Shown here: positions 7,542 to 16,050 of the stretch, one piece after another
Position numbering within the stretch: position 1 is the first letter of the stretch
How the letters are laid out: each line of letters starts with the position of its first letter
From: Thiotrichaceae bacterium
GTDB lineage: Bacteria > Pseudomonadota > Gammaproteobacteria > Thiotrichales > Thiotrichaceae
DNA length: 43,069 nucleotides
Reading direction: 5' to 3'
NCBI GenBank assembly: GCA_026991755.1
Contig: JALXAX010000160.1
Location: 1 to 43,069 of the forward strand
Translations under genes and position numbers: made by a program
The notes under the pieces: generated by a model
Seen by the model: only the letters and a program-made list of their open reading frames with translations
Told to the model about the DNA's origin: nothing
Databases searched by the model: none

Positions 7542-8183
7542 ATGGATAAAAATACAGACAACAGAACCATTGCACTAGCCGCTTTATTTCAGTGCGTTGA
7601 GGGCGTGCGTCAACTCGCTCATGAAGGACAAGTAGATCAACAGCTTTTTCATACCTGCCTACATAGCACCTCTAATGAAAACACAGACACCATTCAAGAT
7701 GTATATGGCGATATCAACCAGCTAAAAATAGGCTTTAACGTGCTGCTATACCAACTAGGCACCAGCCAACTCACTCCCGATGGCACACAAAAGAATTTGG
7801 AAGTTACCCGTTACGCGATCAATTTACTACACCTTGAGAGGAAACTAAGCGCAAACCCAGAGCTATTCCAAAAACTACTCGAAGGTATCGAAGATGTGCA
7901 ACGCCAACGCAAGCATTTTGATGCTACTGACGAAACCATCGTCAGTCGATTAGCTGAAATCTATTCCGATAGTATTAGCCAGTTAGGCCCCCGCATTATG
8001 GTGAAAGGTGACCAAAGTTACTTAGGCCGCACTGAAATTGCAGCAAAAATACGGGCTTTATTATTATCAGGTATACGCGCCTCATTATTATGGCGACAAG
8101 CTGGCGGATCACGTTGGAAGTTATTACTCGAACGCGGAAAGATGCAACGTCGTGCTGAAGACTTACTTAAACAGATTCCTTAA
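7542..8183 (+). CDS. hflD: HflD, high-frequency lysogenization protein homologue
   Basis: The protein matches E. coli HflD along its length: ALAALFQCVEGVRQLAHEGQ near the start, TRYAINLLHLERKLS in the middle, then LGPRIMVKGDQSYL, AAKIRALLLSGIRASLLWRQ and GGSRWKLLLERGKM. HflD is a peripheral membrane helical protein that modulates lambda CII in E. coli; its normal cellular role is unclear. I choose the ATG at 7542 because AGGA lies just upstream and it gives 213 residues, the E. coli length. A TTG at 7491 would add 17 residues. In many gammaproteobacteria it lies between mnmA and purB, but neither is adjacent here. Confidence 0.93.
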   Translation: MDKNTDNRTIALAALFQCVEGVRQLAHEGQVDQQLFHTCLHSTSNENTDTIQDVYGDINQLKIGFNVLLYQLGTSQLTPDGTQKNLEVTRYAINLLHLERKLSANPELFQKLLEGIEDVQRQRKHFDATDETIVSRLAEIYSDSISQLGPRIMVKGDQSYLGRTEIAAKIRALLLSGIRASLLWRQAGGSRWKLLLERGKMQRRAEDLLKQIP

Positions 8184-8226
8184 AAACAGATCCCTTAAAC
8201 CCAAGCGATAGAGTATTAAACAACCC

Positions 8227-8601
8227 ATGATTAATATAACCAGGATCCACCACGTCAGCTTTATCGTTAAAGATCTGCAAATAGCGCTTAAATTTTACTG
8301 CGACTTGTTATGTATTGAGAAAAAGACTACTCGCCCGACTATGCCTTTTAATGGCGCGTGGCTAAAAATCAATGATATTCAGGAAATCCATTTGTTAGAA
8401 TTGGATAACCCCGACCCTACCGAAGGCAGACCTGATCATGGTGGACGAGATCGTCATGCGGCTTTTAATATTGAAACTATAAAACCTTTACAAAAAATTC
8501 TTGATGACAACAGCATTGCCTATACCATGAGTAAATCAGGTCGCCCAGCATTGTTTACACGCGATCCTGATGGAAATGCACTAGAATTTATAGAGGGCTA
8601 A
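8227..8601 (+). CDS. VOC-superfamily (glyoxalase/dioxygenase-like) protein
   Basis: A single 124-residue VOC domain made of two beta-alpha-beta-beta-beta units. The first starts RIHHVSFIVKDLQIALKFYC with a possible metal-binding His. EIHLLEL gives a second candidate ligand, and the second unit ends FTRDPDGNALEFIEG with a terminal Glu ligand. Members include glyoxalase I-like lyases, fosfomycin-resistance proteins and dioxygenases, so the substrate cannot be assigned. It follows hflD by 43 bp on the same strand and may share its transcript. Confidence 0.85.
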   Translation: MINITRIHHVSFIVKDLQIALKFYCDLLCIEKKTTRPTMPFNGAWLKINDIQEIHLLELDNPDPTEGRPDHGGRDRHAAFNIETIKPLQKILDDNSIAYTMSKSGRPALFTRDPDGNALEFIEG

Positions 8602-8639
8602 ATAGCATCCACACTACCTGACTAGCTCAAGGAATCTCA

Positions 8640-9122
8640 ATGGATTCATCATTATGGGACAACACAATGAAAGCAAAAAAGAAACCAGCTACTGAAGATC
8701 AGCATCCCTTTACTCGAAAATTCACTAGCCGATTTTCAGGCGTACTTCGCTGGCCTCAGTTAGACGAACTATGGGAGCGAGTAAAAGCAGACGACCACGG
8801 CTGGTACATCTATTCCGTAGGTGAAACACCCCCCGAAGAACCCGCAACCGCAGAAAAACTCCACCTCTTTATTCCTGAAGTCGATACGCTATTACGCAAA
8901 GAACATGATGAAGATTACTGTGGTGTAGTCTATGTTGATGATGCTCAACAGCCTAGTTTTATCAAAATTTTTGACCCTAACAATTTAGGCACCTCTTGTG
9001 GCATGAGCGACACTCCACCCTTACCTAGCTGGATCTTATCAAAGATAAAACCGATTGATTTACCCAATGCCATGCAACCAACCGGTAGCCGTAGACGCTG
9101 GTGGGAAAAGATATTTGGCTAA
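8640..9122 (+). CDS. Conserved hypothetical protein upstream of priA
   Basis: A 160-residue soluble, acidic protein with no signal peptide or membrane segment. Its most distinctive stretch is RFSGVLRWPQLDELWERVKA followed by DDHGWYIYSVGETPPEE, then an HLFIPEVDTLLRKEH segment and a tryptophan-rich basic end (RRRWWEKIFG). I do not recognise a characterised family. The start has AAGGA about 7 nt upstream. Its end overlaps the probable priA start by a few bases, so the two are likely translated from one message. Confidence 0.8.
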   Translation: MDSSLWDNTMKAKKKPATEDQHPFTRKFTSRFSGVLRWPQLDELWERVKADDHGWYIYSVGETPPEEPATAEKLHLFIPEVDTLLRKEHDEDYCGVVYVDDAQQPSFIKIFDPNNLGTSCGMSDTPPLPSWILSKIKPIDLPNAMQPTGSRRRWWEKIFG

Positions 9123-11415
9123 CGCATCAAAACCAACAACTATCGCATCGCTGAAGAAAAGTAAGCACGACATTATCCTGCGTGTAGCCGTGCCTCGGCC
9201 TTTATTTCAACTACTTGATTATGTCCCTAAATATAACGATGAATTAATGGGAAAACCTCAAGTAGGTAGTCGTGTGCGCGTGCCTTTTGGTCATAGTGAT
9301 GTCACAGGGGTTATTGTAGAAATCACTGACACCTCTGAATTCGATGAACTCAAACCTATACATGAATTACTCGATACCGTACCGCTACTCGATAGCAACA
9401 CGCTAAAACTTTTAAAATGGGCAAGCCAGTACTACCACCACCCCATCGGTGATGTGGTTGCTCATGCGCTTCCGCTAGCGTTACGCGGTCAACGAAAAGT
9501 CCCAGAAACACCCATTTGGACAGTTTTTAACGCAAGCGAAACTACCAACACCACAAGCAAAGAAGCACAAGTAAAGCTCTACCGCGCCCCAAAACAACTA
9601 GCACTCTACCATGCTATCGCCCAAGCAAAAAACGGCATATTCGAAGTAGACTTGCAAACCGAGTTTGGGAAAAGTACAAAAGCAACCCTCAAACAACTCA
9701 CCCAAAAAGGCCTAATTGAAAGTGTAAATTCAGCATTTTATTTCCCACATACCACGACAGCCAATAGCTTTGATGACACACCTCCGCTAGAACTAACTGA
9801 GGAGCAACAAAACTGCCTAGAACAGATTCAAGCTCCCAAACCTTACTTACTACATGGCGTAACAGGTAGTGGAAAAACAGAGGTTTACCTACGAGCTATC
9901 GCACCTATTTTAGCGAATAAGCAACAAATACTTATTTTAGTGCCAGAGATTGGCCTAACTCCGCAGCTATTCAGCCGATTCGATAGCTATTTTAATAGCA
10001 AAGCCACCCAAGCCACGATAGGCAAACCCATCAACACCGTCGTCATGCACTCCAAACTTTCCGATGGCGAACGAATGAAAGCATGGCTCGCAGCCAAAAC
10101 AGGCCAACTTGACATCCTAATCGGCACACGCTCCGCTGTCTTCACCCCCATGCCCAACCTCGGCATGATTATTATTGACGAGGAACACGACAGCTCACTC
10201 AAACAGCAAGAAGGCTTTCGTTATCACGCGCGTGATCTAGCCGTTAAACGCGCTCATGATCTAAGCATTCCTATTATTATGGGCAGTGCCACACCTTCAT
10301 TGGAATCCCTATATAACAGCAATCAACACCGCTATCACTATCTACATTTAAGTAAACGACCAGGCGCACGAAAGCGGCCTACACTTTTAGTACAAGACAT
10401 CCGTGGCTTGCCGCTAGACTCAGGTGTTTGCTCACCACTATTGAGTTCAATTAGGGAACATATCGAAGCAGGCAACCAAGTTATGCTGTTTCTCAACCGA
10501 CGAGGCTTTGCCCCCGCCATGCTCTGTCCTACCTGTGGCTGGCATGCCGAATGCCCCAGTTGTGATGCGAATATGACGTATCACAACCATTCACAAAAAC
10601 TCATCTGTCATCGTTGTGATTTTGAGCGCTCCGTCGATAATAAATGCCCTGATTGTGGCAACCAACACATCACTACACGAGGCCAAGGCACCGAGCGTAT
10701 CGAACAAAAACTACAAACACACTTCCCCAATACGCAGATTATTCGAGTAGACCGCGACACCACCAGCCGAAAAGGCGAGCTTCAAGAAAAGCTTGATCAA
10801 GTTAATCAAGGCAAGCCCGCCATCCTCATTGGCACACAAATGCTAGCCAAAGGGCATGACTTTCCAAACCTAACTTTAGTGGGTATTTTAGACGTAGACC
10901 AATCACTCTTCAGCACCGACTTCCGCGCATGGGAACGACTTTCACAGCTCATTATTCAAGTCGCAGGACGCGCAGGACGTGCTGAGAAAAAAGGCACCGT
11001 CATGTTGCAAACCACACAACCTGACCACCCCTTCTTCCATACTTTACTTACTCAAGGTTATTTGGCTATTGCCAGGCAATCACTAACCGAAAGAGAAAAC
11101 TGGCATTTTCCACCGTTCGCTTATCAAGCATTGATTCGCGCCAATGCAGCTAAGCAAGAAAGTGCTATTACCTATTTGAGAAAGGTAAAGGAACAGTTAG
11201 AACCGTATCAATCAAATGACTTCATCTTGCTTGGCCCTGCTCCATCACCGATTGAAAAACGTGCTGATCGTTACCGCACTCAGCTATTAGTAACAACCAA
11301 AACACGCAAGCTATTACATCAAGCACTAAATAATTTGATTCATAACAGCGGGAATATTCGTAAAACGGGCGGGGTACGGTGGTCTGTGGATATTGACCCG
11401 ATTGATTATGCGTAA
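9115..11415 (+). CDS. priA: Primosomal protein N' (PriA), replication-restart helicase
   Basis: PriA is a superfamily 2 helicase that reloads the replisome at stalled forks. Numbered from a TTG at 9115: an N-terminal DNA-binding region beginning LRVAVPRPLFQLLDYVP, Walker A GVTGSGKTEVY at about 248, DEEH Walker B at about 355, and SATPS motif III. A zinc-binding cysteine cluster (CPTCGW, CPSC, CHRC, CPDCGN) starts at about 470, and motif VI is QVAGRAGRAEKKG. The start is uncertain. The frame is open back to TTG 9055 and ATG 9067, but family members begin a few residues before the LRVAVP segment. TTG 9115 gives an 8-nt overlap with the previous gene and about 766 residues (E. coli 732). Confidence 0.95.
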   Translation: MANASKPTTIASLKKSKHDIILRVAVPRPLFQLLDYVPKYNDELMGKPQVGSRVRVPFGHSDVTGVIVEITDTSEFDELKPIHELLDTVPLLDSNTLKLLKWASQYYHHPIGDVVAHALPLALRGQRKVPETPIWTVFNASETTNTTSKEAQVKLYRAPKQLALYHAIAQAKNGIFEVDLQTEFGKSTKATLKQLTQKGLIESVNSAFYFPHTTTANSFDDTPPLELTEEQQNCLEQIQAPKPYLLHGVTGSGKTEVYLRAIAPILANKQQILILVPEIGLTPQLFSRFDSYFNSKATQATIGKPINTVVMHSKLSDGERMKAWLAAKTGQLDILIGTRSAVFTPMPNLGMIIIDEEHDSSLKQQEGFRYHARDLAVKRAHDLSIPIIMGSATPSLESLYNSNQHRYHYLHLSKRPGARKRPTLLVQDIRGLPLDSGVCSPLLSSIREHIEAGNQVMLFLNRRGFAPAMLCPTCGWHAECPSCDANMTYHNHSQKLICHRCDFERSVDNKCPDCGNQHITTRGQGTERIEQKLQTHFPNTQIIRVDRDTTSRKGELQEKLDQVNQGKPAILIGTQMLAKGHDFPNLTLVGILDVDQSLFSTDFRAWERLSQLIIQVAGRAGRAEKKGTVMLQTTQPDHPFFHTLLTQGYLAIARQSLTERENWHFPPFAYQALIRANAAKQESAITYLRKVKEQLEPYQSNDFILLGPAPSPIEKRADRYRTQLLVTTKTRKLLHQALNNLIHNSGNIRKTGGVRWSVDIDPIDYA

Positions 11416-11604
11416 TAACAATTGATGCCATAAGCAATGAGATTGCAAACCTAACACAAAAAAATACATCTTTTTAGAAAAAGGTGGCGTACAACTTATC
11501 AAGAGTTTCAATGGGACACTTTAAATCATACCAATAAGAAACTTTCAATGTGGCTATCAAACACTATAGTTAATATAACAAACAAACCAATTAGAGAAAT
11601 CAAC

Positions 11605-12900
11605 ATGAACAAAATCAGTAAAAAAAGCCCTCTGGTAATCGCATCTGCGTTATTTACCCTTAGCTTTTTAATGAGCAGCTCCGCATTTGCCAAAACAGAC
11701 TCTATCGTTCTGGGCATGGGTTGTTTCTGGGGTGCAGAGAAATACATGGCTAAGATACCGGGTGTAACCGATGTAGAAAGCGGTTATGCAGGTGGCGATT
11801 ATAAAAATGCGACTTATAAAGGCGTGATCAAACACGAGCGCGCACTAAGAAGTGGCAGAACGGATGTTAAAAACCATGCCGAAGTCGTTAAAGTTACTTT
11901 CGATGATGAGAAGGTAGATTTAAAAACAATTTTGGCTACCTTCTGGGAAACCCATGATCCTACTCAGGGTAACCGCCAAGGTAATGATGTCGGCACTACT
12001 TATCGAAGTGCTATTTTTTACCATAATGATGAGCAAAAGCAGTTAGCGCTAAACACTAGAGACATCTATCAAAAAGCACTCACTAAGGCGAAGCTATCTA
12101 AAATTACTACCGAGATTGCTCCTCTTAAAAACTACACTCCCGCTGAGGAATACCATCAAGATTACTTGGTGAAAAATCCTAACGGTTACTGCGCACTCAA
12201 AGGCACAAAAGTCGCCTACCCTGGCACGGGTCGTACTTTTGCTGCACCTGCAAAACCATTAAAAGCTGATCAGCTTAATTTTGACCGACAGCTCATTGTA
12301 TTTGAAGGGGTTGATTGCCAGTTCTGCGAGAAATTTAAAGCCGATATTCTTAATAAATGGAAAGCAGAAACACCGATTAAAGCAACCCTTAGCACCAAAG
12401 CCCCTAAAGGCTGGAAGCTTAAGAAAACACTGTTCGCCACACCCACCATTGTGTTATTTGAGAAAGGTGTCGAAGTTTCGCGCTATACAGGTTACAACGG
12501 TGAACAACCTCGTTTCTGGAAGTGGTTAGGCTTTCAATTACTCAGCCCTGCTCAACAGAAAATTGCTTTTAAGAACGGTACCGAACGCGCATTTACAGGC
12601 TCTAACTTAGATGAGACTCGCCCAGGTAAATTTGTTGACCCCATCACAGGAGCAACGCTATTTAGAACCGATACCAAATTCAAAAGTGGAACGGGCTGGC
12701 CTAGTTTCTTTGATCCTATCGAAGGCTCTATTACGCTACATAAAGACACCAAGTTTGGCATAACTCGCACGGAAGTTCGTAGCGCAAGCTCAGGTATTCA
12801 TTTGGGACACGTCTTTAATGATGGTCCTCCTCCCACACACAAACGTTATTGTATTAATGGCAATGTGTTGAAGTTTGTACCTGATGTGACGGCTAAGTAG
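11605..12900 (+). CDS. msrAB: Secreted MsrA-thioredoxin-MsrB fusion, methionine sulfoxide reductase
   Basis: Methionine sulfoxide reductase for both epimers, predicted periplasmic. From the ATG at 11605, residues 1-29 are a signal peptide ending SSAFA. About residues 33-200 are MsrA with the active site GCFWG (Cys40). About 225-310 are a thioredoxin-like domain with CQFC (238-241) and the cis-Pro segment FATPT. About 312-431 are MsrB, with GTGWPSFF, SGIHLGHVFNDGP and the catalytic RYCIN (Cys416). The structural zinc CxxC pairs of many MsrB proteins are missing (VDPITGATLF in place of one). The built-in CxxC domain may supply electrons from a membrane thiol carrier, as the N-terminal domain does in Neisseria PilB. 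Here it sits between the reductases. Confidence 0.92.
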   Translation: MNKISKKSPLVIASALFTLSFLMSSSAFAKTDSIVLGMGCFWGAEKYMAKIPGVTDVESGYAGGDYKNATYKGVIKHERALRSGRTDVKNHAEVVKVTFDDEKVDLKTILATFWETHDPTQGNRQGNDVGTTYRSAIFYHNDEQKQLALNTRDIYQKALTKAKLSKITTEIAPLKNYTPAEEYHQDYLVKNPNGYCALKGTKVAYPGTGRTFAAPAKPLKADQLNFDRQLIVFEGVDCQFCEKFKADILNKWKAETPIKATLSTKAPKGWKLKKTLFATPTIVLFEKGVEVSRYTGYNGEQPRFWKWLGFQLLSPAQQKIAFKNGTERAFTGSNLDETRPGKFVDPITGATLFRTDTKFKSGTGWPSFFDPIEGSITLHKDTKFGITRTEVRSASSGIHLGHVFNDGPPPTHKRYCINGNVLKFVPDVTAK

Positions 12901-12961
12901 GGTCGAATTCATTCGACACGTGTGCATATCGGGCACAACTGGTCGAATAAATTCGACCCTA
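12898..12961. repeat. Long palindrome after msrAB (possible terminator)
   Basis: TAGGGTCGAATTCATTCGAC (12898-12917) and GTCGAATAAATTCGACCCTA (12942-12961) pair at 19 of 20 positions around a 24-nt loop. The left arm includes the msrAB stop codon. It could stop or stabilise transcripts; there is no T-run, so it is not a classic intrinsic terminator. Confidence 0.65.
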
Positions 12962-12970
12962 CAAGATTCA

Positions 12971-13057
12971 GCAGATAAGGTTTGTCATATTTTTATAGCG
13001 AAAAGCTGGCCAATTCTAGCCTCAAAAAAACGAGCCATGACTTGTTCAGGGGTTCCT
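12971..13057. mobile_element. MITE family 1, copy B (internally deleted)
   Basis: TTTTATAGCGAAAAGCTGGC, ATTCTAGCCTCA and TTGTTCAGGGGTTCC match the right part of copies A and C. The left terminal repeat is missing. Confidence 0.65.
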
Positions 13058-13092
13058 TGTGGTTTTCGCAACGCTTCTAGTTCTCGGACAGT

Positions 13093-13881
13093 CTAACCAG
13101 CTAGCTTTCGTAATACATAACCCGCAGCATAAAACCCAAATGGTGCCGTTACACAGACGGCAGAACCAAAGCCACTGGCACAGTTTAGCCCTGTCGTCAC
13201 AGCGCCCTTAGGCTTCTCAGCCGACACGCCACCCTCGTCAGTGGGATACAGCAAATGCTCTTCTGAAAAAACACAGGGAATACCAAAGCGCCTACTAGTA
13301 TTTTCAGGAAAGTGGTAGTCCTGTCTTAGTAATTTACGCACTTTTGCTAATAACGGGTCTTGTTTGGTTTTGGATAAATCAGTAATTTTAATCTTGGATG
13401 GATCGGTCATGCCCCCTGCCCCGCCCATGGTTAACAGCTTAATTTTATTACGCCTACAGTAGTGAATAAGAGAAGCTTTAGTACGAAAACTATCTATACA
13501 GTCAATTACCCAGTCGTAACCTCTATCCAATAAATCAGCCTGATTTTCAGCACTGATAAAGTCATCCACTTGATGTACTTTACAATCAGGGTTGATAGTT
13601 GCGATACGCTCAGCCAGGGCTTGTGCTTTGGCCTTACCTAGCGTGTTATCCGTCGCTTGTAATTGTCGGTTTATATTCGATTCAGCCACATGATCCATAT
13701 CGATCAAAGTTAGCTCACCTATTGCGCTACGTGCCAAAGCTTCTACCACCCAAGAACCCACACCACCTAAACCAATGACACAAACATGAGACTGTGTGAA
13801 CTGCTCATAGGCTTTCGCTCCATAAACTTTGGCTACGCCTTGGAAGCGCTTGGCTTTTACGGAGTGTGGCTTTGATAACAA
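13093..13881 (-). CDS. tcdA: tRNA threonylcarbamoyladenosine dehydratase (TcdA/CsdL)
   Basis: An E1-like/ThiF-family enzyme that uses ATP to cyclise t6A37 of tRNA. Motifs are RFQGVAKVYG at the start, the nucleotide-binding GLGGVGSWVVEALARS, LIDMDHVAESNINRQ, the acidic DWVIDCIDSFRTK, GGAGGMTDPSKI, and the C-terminal CVFSEE segment characteristic of TcdA. The 262-residue length fits the family. The start is a TTG at 13881 with AAGGA about 7 nt upstream; an ATG four bases earlier is out of frame. A hydrophobic C-terminus (APFGFYAAGYVLRKL) is common in the family and suggests membrane association. Confidence 0.93.
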   Translation of the reverse strand: MLSKPHSVKAKRFQGVAKVYGAKAYEQFTQSHVCVIGLGGVGSWVVEALARSAIGELTLIDMDHVAESNINRQLQATDNTLGKAKAQALAERIATINPDCKVHQVDDFISAENQADLLDRGYDWVIDCIDSFRTKASLIHYCRRNKIKLLTMGGAGGMTDPSKIKITDLSKTKQDPLLAKVRKLLRQDYHFPENTSRRFGIPCVFSEEHLLYPTDEGGVSAEKPKGAVTTGLNCASGFGSAVCVTAPFGFYAAGYVLRKLAG

Positions 13882-13996
13882 CGCATGTTCCTTTTAAAAG
13901 TAAGACAGACATACTCTAACATTACGCATAAAGTTGTCACAGCCTAGCGGTAATAATATTTAGTTACTTTTTCATCCTCCAAATAGGTTGCACTTA

Positions 13997-14323
13997 AACC
14001 TAAATTCCTCAGTTAACCGCTTCCAGTATTAAATAAACTACTGATAATATAAAAGTAAGCAGCTTCATCTACCTTCACTAATAGAGTAAAGGCGCTACAG
14101 CCTATAGAGCAACCCTGCTGAAGCTTCTAAGTTTCGCTAAAGCTCAACTAAGTCTTCAACTGACTGGCTATGTAAAAAAACTCATTAAGGATCAACCATT
14201 AATTCCTTTTTTTACTCGGCTTTAGCGTCCTGCGTCGCCCTAACACCTACATCCCTGTAGGTGTACGCATTCAGCCGAAGAGAATCACTCTATAGGCTGT
14301 CTAACTGAAGATTTTAGGTTTTA
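13997..14323. mobile_element. MITE-like element, family 2
   Basis: The left end AAACCTAAATTCCTCAGTTA and the right end TAACTGAAGATTTTAGGTTT are imperfect inverted repeats. The interior contains GACTGGCTATGTAAAAAAAC followed by TCATTAAGGATCAA, shared with 7330-7370 and 22440-22475. It also has GAAGCTTCTAAGTTTCGCTA, the reverse complement of a segment inside MITE copy C, and a perfect hairpin CACCTACA-TCCC-TGTAGGTG at 14249-14268. Confidence 0.6.
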
Positions 14324-14632
14324 AAACACCCTATTACTTTTTGCTCAATATTAATACACGGCATAGAGGTATAGCTCCCTCATAACAAAAATGATCTATT
14401 TTTAGGCAATAAATAATGAAATATCTATTATTTAACCACTCCTAGTCAACGATATAAAAAATGACAATAAATATAAATGTTATACAAAACAACATTTTAT
14501 AGATATATCACCCAACAAAATAATCCAGTAAAAAAAATAATTAGGTAAAGTTGCTACTTTAGTCTTATAATTTTTGTTACTAAATTCACAAAAAATAAAA
14601 TATACTCTTGGAAACAAATAGATACTAGCGCT

Positions 14633-14653
14633 GATGATTAGCACTAAATCATC
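14633..14653 (+). promoter_or_regulatory. Inverted repeat just upstream of the NRPS cluster start
   Basis: GATGATT (14633-14639) and AATCATC (14647-14653) form a perfect 7-bp inverted repeat with a 7-nt spacer. It ends about 8 nt before the AAGGAG ribosome site of the aminotransferase gene. It could be an operator or a leader hairpin; which one is not decidable from sequence. Confidence 0.4.
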
Positions 14654-14671
14654 ACCATCAAGGAGAGAAAG

Positions 14672-16042
14672 ATGAGTAACGTTATAGATACATGGACTTT
14701 TGAGCAACATGAGTCCGCAGCACGGGGATATTGCCGTCGATTTAAGTCAGTATTTAGTTCAGCTATTGGTAGCTTAATGACGGATGTTAATGGTGAAGAA
14801 TATCTCGATTTTCTAGCGGCTTGTGGCTCGCTAAATTATGGACATAACGATGCTGATATGAGCAAAGCGCTGATTGAGCATATTTCATCTAATGGCTTGA
14901 GTGCATCTCTGGATTTATTTACACATACTAAAGCTAAGTTCCTTCAGAGTTTCTATCAACTCATCCTTAAACCGCGTCAATTAGATTATCGAATACAATT
15001 TACTGGCCCTACAGGGACCAATGCCGTAGAGGCGGCGATGAAACTGGCACGAAAAATTACGGGTCGAAATAATATTATTTCGTTTACTAATGGCTTTCAT
15101 GGTGTATCGCTTGGTGCTTTATCCGCCACGGGTAATAAATACCACCGCATGGGTGGCAATATGCTGTCAGGTATTACTCATATGCCTTTTGATGGCTATA
15201 TGGGTGAGCATGTAAATACCGCTGAATATCTGGAAAAGATGCTAAACGATCCTTCCAGTGGTATAGAAGCCCCTGCTGCTATTCTATTAGAAACAGTACA
15301 AGGCGAAGGCGGCTTAAATGCAGCTTCAAAAAAGTGGTTACAACGTATTGCTGAGATTGCAAAGCAGCAGGGAAGTTTGTTAATAGTCGATGATATACAA
15401 GCAGGTTGCGGTCGTACGGGTACTTTCTTTAGCTTTGAGGAAATGGGCATTAAGCCTGATATCGTGACACTTTCCAAGTCTATTTCTGGTTATGGTTTAC
15501 CGATGGCAATTGTCTTGATCAAACCACACTATGACCAATGGGAACCTGCTGAGCATAACGGTACTTTTCGTGGAAATACGCATGCTTTTGTGACGGCTCA
15601 GGTGGCTTTAGAAAAATATTGGTCGGATGATAGTTTTAGCCAATCTATCAAAGACAAAGCAAATTTTATCACTCAACGATTACAGCAAATTAGCCAATAT
15701 CTTCCTGATTCAACGCTTAAAGGGCGGGGCATGATGCAAGGTATTAGTGTCAGCTCAGGAGAATTGGCTGATGACATTTGTAACCTCTGTTTCGAGAAAG
15801 GCCTTATTTGTGAAACCTCTGGCCCTCATGATGAGGTTATTAAAATTTTTGCACCGTTGAATATTTCTATGGAATTACTTGAAAGGGGCTTGAATATTCT
15901 TGAGGAAGCAACCACTGAAGTAGTTAAAAAAACCACTAAAAATGGGCTTTCTCTATGTAGTGAAAAATACAGTACTTTCATTACAAAACCTGTTGAAAAC
16001 GGTATCGACAGAAGCTTTCCCGATACGTTTTATAACGCTTAG
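14672..16042 (+). CDS. ectB: EctB-like diaminobutyrate-2-oxoglutarate aminotransferase
   Basis: A class III PLP aminotransferase closely resembling EctB, which makes L-2,4-diaminobutyrate from aspartate semialdehyde with glutamate as amino donor. Shared features are LNYGHND, LILKPRQLDYRIQFTGPTGT, NAVEAAMKLARKITGR, SFTNGFHG, ETVQGEGGLN, IVDDIQAGCGRTG, the PLP lysine in LSKSISGYGLPM (Lys269) and EHNGTFRGN. It has 456 residues against about 420 for typical EctB; the extra is a C-terminal extension after about residue 418. The start has AAGGAG 7 nt upstream. ectA and ectC are not adjacent. The NRPS gene begins 8 bp after its stop, so diaminobutyrate is probably the substrate of the NRPS, not an ectoine precursor. 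A dat-type name would also be defensible. Confidence 0.93.
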   Translation: MSNVIDTWTFEQHESAARGYCRRFKSVFSSAIGSLMTDVNGEEYLDFLAACGSLNYGHNDADMSKALIEHISSNGLSASLDLFTHTKAKFLQSFYQLILKPRQLDYRIQFTGPTGTNAVEAAMKLARKITGRNNIISFTNGFHGVSLGALSATGNKYHRMGGNMLSGITHMPFDGYMGEHVNTAEYLEKMLNDPSSGIEAPAAILLETVQGEGGLNAASKKWLQRIAEIAKQQGSLLIVDDIQAGCGRTGTFFSFEEMGIKPDIVTLSKSISGYGLPMAIVLIKPHYDQWEPAEHNGTFRGNTHAFVTAQVALEKYWSDDSFSQSIKDKANFITQRLQQISQYLPDSTLKGRGMMQGISVSSGELADDICNLCFEKGLICETSGPHDEVIKIFAPLNISMELLERGLNILEEATTEVVKKTTKNGLSLCSEKYSTFITKPVENGIDRSFPDTFYNA

Positions 16043-16050
16043 AGCATCAC

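Larger units (their letters stand above)
13882..14671. other. 790-bp intergenic region upstream of the NRPS cluster
   Basis: The left half is filled by a MITE-like element (13997-14323). The right half (14324-14671) is strikingly AT-rich and without genes; it should hold the cluster promoter. I see a TATACT at about 14601 as a possible -10, but no convincing -35. Confidence 0.6.

Noticed and set aside
14480..14710. Short minus-strand ORF overlapping the aminotransferase start
   Set aside because: It is AT-rich, has no ribosome site and overlaps the leader of the NRPS cluster.
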